Positions 38,344 to 43,808 of a DNA stretch of 43,808 bases are shown here, one piece after another. Position numbers and translations under genes: made by a program. The notes under the pieces are model-generated. The model saw only the letters and a list, made by a program, of their open reading frames with translations, was not told where the DNA came from and searched no databases. Position 1 is the first letter of the stretch. Each line of letters opens with the position of its first letter. The stretch comes from Candidatus Jordarchaeia archaeon (GTDB lineage: Archaea; Asgardarchaeota; Jordiarchaeia; Jordiarchaeales; Jordiarchaeaceae): positions 1 through 43,808 of the forward strand of contig JAHQXB010000170.1 in NCBI GenBank assembly GCA_029856435.1, read 5' to 3'.

Positions 38344-39585
38344 CTAACATTTTTTTAAAACTTTGGCAATTATGTGCCTTAAGGGTAAATTTGTTTCTTT
38401 TGCTATTTTTTTAAGGTCTTCAAACTCGGGCTTAATTCTGATAACTTTGCCACTTGTATCTCTGGCGATTTTGAGTTTAAACTCGTAGGATTTGCCCTCA
38501 ATATTGATACAGGCAGTATTAATTTCGCGTTTCAAAACTAGTCTGGGAGTGGGGGTTATGCGAACCCCCAAGCTTCCGGTTTCGTCTATTAGTATTCTTG
38601 AAAGTTTGGGGGCGTCCTCCAAGCTCGATATTACTTTGATGATTTGTCCGGGGCGGCCTTTTTTTGTAACAACAGGTATTACGCTGACATCTTTCGCTCC
38701 TTTTTCGAATAGTACATCTACAGTTTGACCAATTATTTCTCCGGAAACATCATCAATGTTGGTCTCCAGAACTGCGACCATTTCCTCAATAAGGTTATAG
38801 GATTTCCCATTTGGAGCCTCACTGTCACCAATAATGATTCTTAAAACATTTGGTATGGTCGGAAAATTTTTCATTCCTGCACCATACCCTACCCTGATGT
38901 TTCGAATGCTGGGGAGAAAATTAGTAAACACGACGCCTAAGCTGGCAATTATTGAAGCTCCAGTAGGCGTAGTTAACTCAAAGTTAAGGGGCCCTCCTCT
39001 CAATAGAAAATTGTTGCTTTTAGCTATTTCTAATACGGCGGGAGGTGGAACGGACATAGTTCCATGCACAGATACCACTTGTCCGCCTCCCACGGCAATC
39101 GATGAACAGAACCATTGACAATCCTTTATTAGACCCAGATCATCGCAAGCCACAGCTGAACCTATAGCGTCTGCTAGAGTGTCAGCAGAACCTATTTCGT
39201 GTAAATGGGTGTAATCCTGATGTTCTCCATGAATCTTAGATTCCGCATCGGTGATAGTTCTCACAATTTTTATTGCAAATTCTTTGGCCTCCTGAGATAT
39301 AGGTAGTTCTTTTGCGCAGGCGATTGTAGCATCTAGAACTTCTTTTCCACTTCTGGGTTCATCTACTTCGTTTGGCACTATTTGAATTTGGGTTGCTTTT
39401 AACTCACACCTCGTGGTTTTACTAATGTTTACTTCTATTCCACTGCAACCTCTGAGAAATTTGGGAATAAGTTTTACAGCTTTGACCACCCTATCGGGGT
39501 CTGCACCTAAATCCAGTAATGCTCCCAAGAACATGTCACCGGAAATCCCAGCCACCTGGCAATCAATAAACGCCATTCTGCTCAT
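38344..39585 (-). CDS. larC: nickel-pincer cofactor synthesis protein LarC
   Basis: A 413-residue protein that inserts nickel into the pyridinium dithiocarboxylate precursor using CTP. Seen: the N-terminal CQVAGISGDMFLGALLDLGAD, HLHEIGSADTLADAIG, GTMSVPPPAVLEIA, TTPTGASIIA, and ETNIDDVSGEIIG in the C-terminal half. Full length; no frameshift of the kind used in Lactobacillus (LarC1/LarC2). Start overlaps the larB stop (ATGA). Confidence 0.96.
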   Translation of the reverse strand: MSRMAFIDCQVAGISGDMFLGALLDLGADPDRVVKAVKLIPKFLRGCSGIEVNISKTTRCELKATQIQIVPNEVDEPRSGKEVLDATIACAKELPISQEAKEFAIKIVRTITDAESKIHGEHQDYTHLHEIGSADTLADAIGSAVACDDLGLIKDCQWFCSSIAVGGGQVVSVHGTMSVPPPAVLEIAKSNNFLLRGGPLNFELTTPTGASIIASLGVVFTNFLPSIRNIRVGYGAGMKNFPTIPNVLRIIIGDSEAPNGKSYNLIEEMVAVLETNIDDVSGEIIGQTVDVLFEKGAKDVSVIPVVTKKGRPGQIIKVISSLEDAPKLSRILIDETGSLGVRITPTPRLVLKREINTACINIEGKSYEFKLKIARDTSGKVIRIKPEFEDLKKIAKETNLPLRHIIAKVLKKC

Positions 39586-40394
39586 TTCCTCACACCCTCC
39601 TCGGTTTTTAGCTTTGCCCTGTATCTTGCCACCCTATTTGCTATCAGAGCCGCCGTAGCCCCTGCACCGAACCCATTGTCAATATTGACCACGCTAAGCC
39701 CCGCTACACAGGATTGCAGCATAGTAATGAGAGCCCCCAGTCCCTTCCCTCCGAATCCGTAGCCAGTACTGGTAGGCACTCCAACGACTGGAATGTCAAC
39801 TAGACTAGCTACAATTGAAGGAAGTGTCCCCTCCATACCCGCGACTACAATTAGCGAGTCAACCTCTGCCTCCATCATTTTGCTCAGAGGGGGAAATACT
39901 CTGTGCAGTCCTGCGATGCCTACATCATATGAGGTTAGAACTTCGCAACCCATAGATTCAGCTATGACCTTCGCTTCTTCAGCCACGGGAATGTCTGAAG
40001 TGCCTGCGGTAATAATTCCCACCTTTCCGCCCGTTTTTTCGAAGTGCTTTCCTTTATGGCTCACTCTGACAGTTCCCGATTTTTCAAAGATTTCTAGTTT
40101 AAAATTTTCAGATATCCCTTTTTTTAGAAGGGTGATTTGTTCCTCATTTGCCTTAGAGATTAAAACATATGGTTTTTGTGAAAGTACATTGTTAACGATT
40201 TTTATCAAATCTTCTGGACTTTTCCCTCTAGCAAAAACCACTTCGGGAACACCCTTGCGAAGCTCCCTCCTTAAATCAAACTTCACAAAATCATCTATCT
40301 CTAGGATGCAGCTACTTCTCAGTAAACTCTCTGCCTCATCAATAGAAATTTCCCCAGCAGAAAACTTCTCCAAGATATTTCTTAACTGACTCAT
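39582..40394 (-). CDS. larB: nickel-pincer cofactor synthesis protein LarB
   Basis: A PurE-related carboxylase/hydrolase that modifies nicotinate adenine dinucleotide, about 270 residues from ATG 40394; a GTG at 40433 overlapping larE is the alternative. The N terminus SQLRNILEKFSAGEISIDEAE is typical of LarB. The PurE-like core shows ITAGTSDIPVAEEAK, VVAGMEGTLPSIVA, PTSTGYGFGGKGLGALITML and NIDNGFGAGATAALIAN. It is translationally linked to larC. Confidence 0.96.
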   Translation of the reverse strand: MSQLRNILEKFSAGEISIDEAESLLRSSCILEIDDFVKFDLRRELRKGVPEVVFARGKSPEDLIKIVNNVLSQKPYVLISKANEEQITLLKKGISENFKLEIFEKSGTVRVSHKGKHFEKTGGKVGIITAGTSDIPVAEEAKVIAESMGCEVLTSYDVGIAGLHRVFPPLSKMMEAEVDSLIVVAGMEGTLPSIVASLVDIPVVGVPTSTGYGFGGKGLGALITMLQSCVAGLSVVNIDNGFGAGATAALIANRVARYRAKLKTEEGVRK

Positions 40395-40429
40395 CCGGAT
40401 CAATCCTTTATCTCGCAATTTGCTACTAA

Positions 40430-41275
40430 TCACTTAGAAGTGGGAATTGTAGTCTTCCCTTTTAAAACTTCGTCCATGGCTCCGGTTCTATACCCTTCTG
40501 CATCTATGGTGCAGTACTTAAAACCTAGCTCCTTCAGTTTTTCCACTATTTTGTCTAGAATCTCTATTGAGAATATTTTTTCCCGCTCCTCTTTTCCAAC
40601 TTCTATTCTTGCCAGATCTCCATGACTTCTAACCCTTAATACCTTTACACCAACCAATTGTTTTATGTATCTTTCAGATTCCGCTACTCGGCGTAGTTTT
40701 TCGTAGGTGATAACTTCGCCATAGGGTATTCTTGTGGCCAAGCAAGCCATAGAAGGTTGGTTAGAAACACTTAAACCTCTGTCACGCGCAATAATTCTTA
40801 TTTCCTCCTTGGTTATGCCAGCTATAATGTAAGGAGACAAAATTCCTTCCTCGCGTAGGGCCAAAATCCCTGGACGGTGAACAAGCATGTCCGAGGCATT
40901 ACTTCCCTCAACAACTAATTCGTAGCCTCTTTCCTCAGCTATTTTATTCAGATTTTGGAATAATTTCTTTTTGCAATAATAACATCTATTAGCAGAGTTC
41001 GCCACAAATTGGGGATCATTCAAACTGTCAAACCAGATAACTGTATGCTCTACCTCTAACTCTCTTGCCACCCTCTCCGCGTTTTCTTTCTCTTCGGGGG
41101 GAATGATTGGAGAGTCCACAGTTATTGCCAAAACCTTTCTACATACATCTTTTGCTAAGCTCACCATGACACTACTGTCAACTCCGCCAGAAAAAGCTAC
41201 CATCACAGTTTTACCCCTAAGGACACTGTACACAGTACCTATTTTTGACACTATTTTTTCATCCAATTTCTGCAA
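40430..41275 (-). CDS. larE: ATP-dependent sacrificial sulfur transferase LarE
   Basis: A 281-residue PP-loop enzyme that adds the two sulfurs of the pincer cofactor. Seen: VMVAFSGGVDSSVMVSLA (PP-loop), CYYCKKKLF, VVEGSNASDMLVHRPG and PSMACLATRIPYGE, whose Cys corresponds to the sulfur-donating position of the family. It is the first gene of the larEBC operon; its stop overlaps a possible larB start. No lactate racemase LarA gene is present in the window. Confidence 0.95.
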   Translation of the reverse strand: MQKLDEKIVSKIGTVYSVLRGKTVMVAFSGGVDSSVMVSLAKDVCRKVLAITVDSPIIPPEEKENAERVARELEVEHTVIWFDSLNDPQFVANSANRCYYCKKKLFQNLNKIAEERGYELVVEGSNASDMLVHRPGILALREEGILSPYIIAGITKEEIRIIARDRGLSVSNQPSMACLATRIPYGEVITYEKLRRVAESERYIKQLVGVKVLRVRSHGDLARIEVGKEEREKIFSIEILDKIVEKLKELGFKYCTIDAEGYRTGAMDEVLKGKTTIPTSK

Positions 41276-41404
41276 CCTTTTTTATGAAATAATTCTAGAA
41301 GAGTATTCTCAGTAAATAGCTACACTTTTTGTAATATTTAATGATTGTGTGATTGCCGAAAAACTTCGAATTCGAGAAATAAGGTTAAAAGTTCCTAACT
41401 TGTA

Positions 41405-42361
41405 CTATCTACCAGCTAGGTATATTGCAACTCCTATTAGTAATCCGCCGATAACCGTATAGAAGCTGGGAACCTCGCCTAGAAATATGAACGCTAGGGT
41501 TACTGCAAAAACTATTTCTAAAAGCATTATCACAGCGGAAACTGAGGCGGATATGTATTTTAGCCCTGCAAAGTATAGGGTAAACGCTATGGTTGTGCAT
41601 ACCAAGCCAGTGTAGCAAACCGCAATGATCGCTGGGGCAGCCGTTAATGCCAATAGGGAAGACGGATCATAGAAACTGTAGATTGCTGCGGGTACGGCTA
41701 AAATCAGCATAGTAATAATAATCACAGCAGAGGTAACGTCCATAGAATTAACTTTGACACCATTGCTATTTGAGCTATTGAGAAATTTTTTTGAGTAGAC
41801 TATGTAAAAAGCCCAAATTACTCCCCCCAAAAGCACCACCATATCGCCTGTGAATTCACCACTCCATAGGGTCTGAAGATTTCCATTAGTGGTAATAAGA
41901 ATAACACCCAAAACACTAACAGTGATGGCCAGTATTTTCTGGCGACCCATCGATTCTCTGAGAATCAAGAAGGAAAGCACAGCCACAACAATCACATTCA
42001 TATTTATGAGGAGAGACGCCTTACCCGCCGTGGAATGCTCCATACCAATAAACTGGAAAAGGTAGCCCAAAGCGTTAAACAAGCCCAATGCAAAAATCCT
42101 ACGATTCCTCAGGAAATAGAAAGCGTTTCCAGAACCTAGAAACCTAATAAGAATAATAGTCATTAAGCCTGCGGCGAAAAAGCGGAGGAAAACGAAGATT
42201 AAAGGGTGCATAAAGCCCAACCCCCACTTAACTGAGGGAAAGGAGCTACCCCAAGCGAGTGAGGCTAAAATCATTAAAAATTGACCCTTTCTCGCATCAC
42301 TAGAAATTAACCTATTAAACTGCCATCTAGTTGTTTCCAAAAAGAACACCCGAAATTTCAA
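41405..42361 (-). CDS. EamA/DMT-family transporter
   Basis: A 318-residue integral membrane protein with about ten hydrophobic segments arranged as two EamA repeats: first MILASLAWGSSFPSVKWGLG to about 150, second from MVVLLGGVIWAFYIVYSKKF to the C terminus. Each repeat has the conserved region around WG and a late helix with E before a hydrophobic stretch (SVSAVIMLLEIVFAVTLAFI). Substrate unknown. Start is uncertain: TTG at 42361 gives a 29-residue hydrophilic leader that may be absent in the true protein. Confidence 0.92.
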   Translation of the reverse strand: MKFRVFFLETTRWQFNRLISSDARKGQFLMILASLAWGSSFPSVKWGLGFMHPLIFVFLRFFAAGLMTIILIRFLGSGNAFYFLRNRRIFALGLFNALGYLFQFIGMEHSTAGKASLLINMNVIVVAVLSFLILRESMGRQKILAITVSVLGVILITTNGNLQTLWSGEFTGDMVVLLGGVIWAFYIVYSKKFLNSSNSNGVKVNSMDVTSAVIIITMLILAVPAAIYSFYDPSSLLALTAAPAIIAVCYTGLVCTTIAFTLYFAGLKYISASVSAVIMLLEIVFAVTLAFIFLGEVPSFYTVIGGLLIGVAIYLAGR

Positions 42362-42545
42362 ATACTGTAATTAATGTTGCAACTCTAAAAAGTAGTAAAA
42401 TATATTCTTTTTGCTTAGAAGGAAGCATATAGGCAGAAAAACAGAGATATAAAACCAAACACAAAAATTCCTTTTGGAAAAACTATTTCTAAATAAGAAA
42501 TGTAGATTTCTATAATCGGAAAATAAATTGATGGTAAAGTAAGTT

Positions 42546-43436
42546 TTATTTTTTCTCTTTGACTTGTTTTCTGAGAGTATCGATACCAAAGTCTCCAACT
42601 GTTTCGGAGGTTTCGACCGGACGATACCATGCCTTCTTGGAACCAATCACTGATCTGGACTTCCACCCGACGCTCTTTTTCTCAGCATTGATGTATTCCA
42701 TCATTCTGTCTATTTTTGAGGTTATATCGTTTAGATCGGCGTCCTTAACCCCGTACCCCGGAGCTAGTTCCTTGACTCCTTGCAAGTTGGTTGTGACCGT
42801 GTACCAGAATCCCCAATCGTTCGATAATAACTGGGCAATGTACTTGGCATTTATGCACTCCTCTTCCTTTTCTCCTACTTCATGGGCTCTTATTAGTACA
42901 CATGTATCCTTGATGTCTTTTTCAGCTATTTTCACGATTTGCATTTTTTCAAGCAACATGTCAGTGACAGTTATCGTTGGATAATCTAATTCTAAGCGAT
43001 TCTTAAAATCTATGTCGTGGTTCATTTTGAGCTTTTCATAGAAAACATCAACGTGGAACCACCCTTTTGGGTGATAGTAAATTTGTCTCTCACTAACTGC
43101 TGAGGATATTGTTGTTACTCTTTTAATGTAACCTTGGGAAATGAAAAAGTTCTTAATTTTGTCCCTTTGGTTTTTGTAGGCCATAAAGTCTAAATCCGTA
43201 AACTCTTGGCCCCCCTCGATGCCAAGCCGGCCTATTTTTTTGGAAAAATCCTCCACGTTTTTGGTGTGCAATCTAATGGCAACGCCACCCAGAAGGCGAA
43301 TGGTAAGTTTATTCTTGTCAGCTAAATCTACTAACCTTTTACCTTCCTCAAAAAAGACTTCGCTGGGCACAATACCATTCCATTCTTCGGGCATCTCAAT
43401 AGTAATGTGTTGTCCTCTTTTATCAAGCCATACCAT
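42546..43436 (-). CDS. nucleotidyltransferase-fold protein, possibly AbiEii-like
   Basis: A 296-residue protein. The core resembles a minimal nucleotidyltransferase: helix and turn IRLLGGVAIRLH, then FTDLDFMAY with the metal-binding Asp pair and a later FHVDVFY third Asp. The C-terminal part (about 180-296) is helical and unrecognised. Similar folds are toxins (AbiEii) or housekeeping enzymes, but no antitoxin-like partner sits beside it, so I do not claim a toxin-antitoxin pair. Moderate certainty on fold, low on function. Confidence 0.75.
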   Translation of the reverse strand: MVWLDKRGQHITIEMPEEWNGIVPSEVFFEEGKRLVDLADKNKLTIRLLGGVAIRLHTKNVEDFSKKIGRLGIEGGQEFTDLDFMAYKNQRDKIKNFFISQGYIKRVTTISSAVSERQIYYHPKGWFHVDVFYEKLKMNHDIDFKNRLELDYPTITVTDMLLEKMQIVKIAEKDIKDTCVLIRAHEVGEKEEECINAKYIAQLLSNDWGFWYTVTTNLQGVKELAPGYGVKDADLNDITSKIDRMMEYINAEKKSVGWKSRSVIGSKKAWYRPVETSETVGDFGIDTLRKQVKEKK

Positions 43437-43563
43437 AAATCAGACACTCCAGACATTCTAACACTTAAGAACTTTTTATATAATTATTTGCAACCAAAAT
43501 ATAAAATATTCGGGCAACAAGAACTTGTTAAAAAATAATTTAAATGTGAGAAAGTAGCATAGG

Positions 43564-43579
43564 TGGGTGTACATGCACC
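43564..43579. promoter_or_regulatory. short dyad upstream of the truncated gene
   Basis: GGGTG-TACATG-CACCC is a near-palindrome about 30 bp upstream of the last gene, close to its expected transcription start, so it could be an operator. Support is only its symmetry and position. Confidence 0.3.
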
Positions 43580-43607
43580 CTTTAATGAAGAACGGAGGAT
43601 GAGAGAT

Positions 43608-43808
43608 GTGATGAGAGCTAAAGCAGAGAACGCCTCGGTCACCCTGGTATTCAGAGAACCAGTCTCGTGGGAGGCGGTCTCTGCCCTAACATACACCCCA
43701 AGGAATAGTTATTACTCCTTGGGGAATAAAAACATTTTGGTGTTCTTCACACAGCCCAGCGGAAAAAACATAACCAGCGGTATCCAGGCTCAAGACCTCC
43801 CCCTAAAC
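43608..43808 (+). CDS. 5' part of an unidentified gene, cut by the window end
   Basis: An open frame runs from GTG 43608 (or ATG 43611) to the window edge without a stop. GGAGG ends 9 nt before the GTG. About 67 residues are visible: VMRAKAENASVTLVFRE, then SWEAVSALTYTPRNSYYSLG and ILVFFTQPSGKNIT. Not recognised. A CCAAGGA/TCCTTGG hairpin lies inside the coding region (43696-43720). Coding status rests on the open frame, start site and codon pattern. Confidence 0.55.
   Translation, partial: MMRAKAENASVTLVFREPVSWEAVSALTYTPRNSYYSLGNKNILVFFTQPSGKNITSGIQAQDLPLN

Noticed and set aside
42546..43436. Toxin-antitoxin module
   Set aside because: No adjacent small antitoxin-like gene; the flanking genes are a transporter and an unrelated truncated gene.

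Overview
This 43.8 kb window is archaeal. The evidence is a tRNA-Cys with introns at archaeal positions, the tRNA-dependent cysteine genes SepCysE/SepCysS, LysW carrier-protein arginine/lysine genes, CDC48, TFS-like and PadR proteins, BRE/TATA-style promoters, frequent TTG/GTG starts and GGAGG/GGTG ribosome binding sites. The gene mix (SepCysS, LysW system, nickel-pincer genes, zinc-ribbon TPR proteins, moderate GC) fits an uncultured TACK lineage such as Bathyarchaeia. That assignment is an inference; there is no rRNA marker here.

Layout. 0-2.2 kb: a tRNA-Cys(GCA) that appears to carry three introns, followed by sepCysE and sepCysS, i.e. the substrate tRNA beside two of the enzymes that make Cys on it. 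2.3-9.3 kb: scattered single genes (a homocitrate/isopropylmalate-type synthase, a class III sirtuin, a zinc alcohol dehydrogenase, a membrane protein, a TFS-like zinc-ribbon protein, a HAD phosphatase) with a 137-bp inverted-repeat element. 9.3-17.8 kb: a compact minus-strand histidine operon hisS-hisD-hisC-HAD-hisB-hisH-hisA-hisF-hisIE. hisG is absent, and the HAD gene is a good candidate for the histidinol phosphatase.

18-29.2 kb: a less familiar region. A padR-cdc48 operon with a palindromic operator over its promoter is flanked by four alpha-SNAP/TPR-like proteins, one of them TPR + Pro-rich linker + winged helix + zinc ribbon, and by an ACT-domain protein. Base composition on the plus strand flips abruptly from A/C-rich to T/G-rich inside cdc48 near 21,415. 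A degenerate tandem repeat separates the two groups of TPR genes.

29.8-37.7 kb: arginine synthesis (argG, argH, lysW, argX/lysX, lysZ/argB, lysK/argE) and, facing it, a carbamoyltransferase that resembles N-acetyl/N-succinylornithine transcarbamylases rather than ordinary OTCase. This suggests that carbamoylation may happen while ornithine is still bound to LysW. 37.8-41.3 kb: a MIP18-family Fe-S protein and larC, larB, larE (nickel-pincer cofactor synthesis) without larA. 41.4-43.8 kb: an EamA transporter, a nucleotidyltransferase-fold protein and the start of an unidentified gene cut by the window edge.

A family of about 107-110 bp hairpin elements occurs three times (23.6, 29.3 and 36.2 kb), two copies with direct flanking repeats, and looks like a MITE. 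Start codons given here were chosen by Shine-Dalgarno spacing and family N-termini. No homology searches were run; all identifications are from motif recognition.
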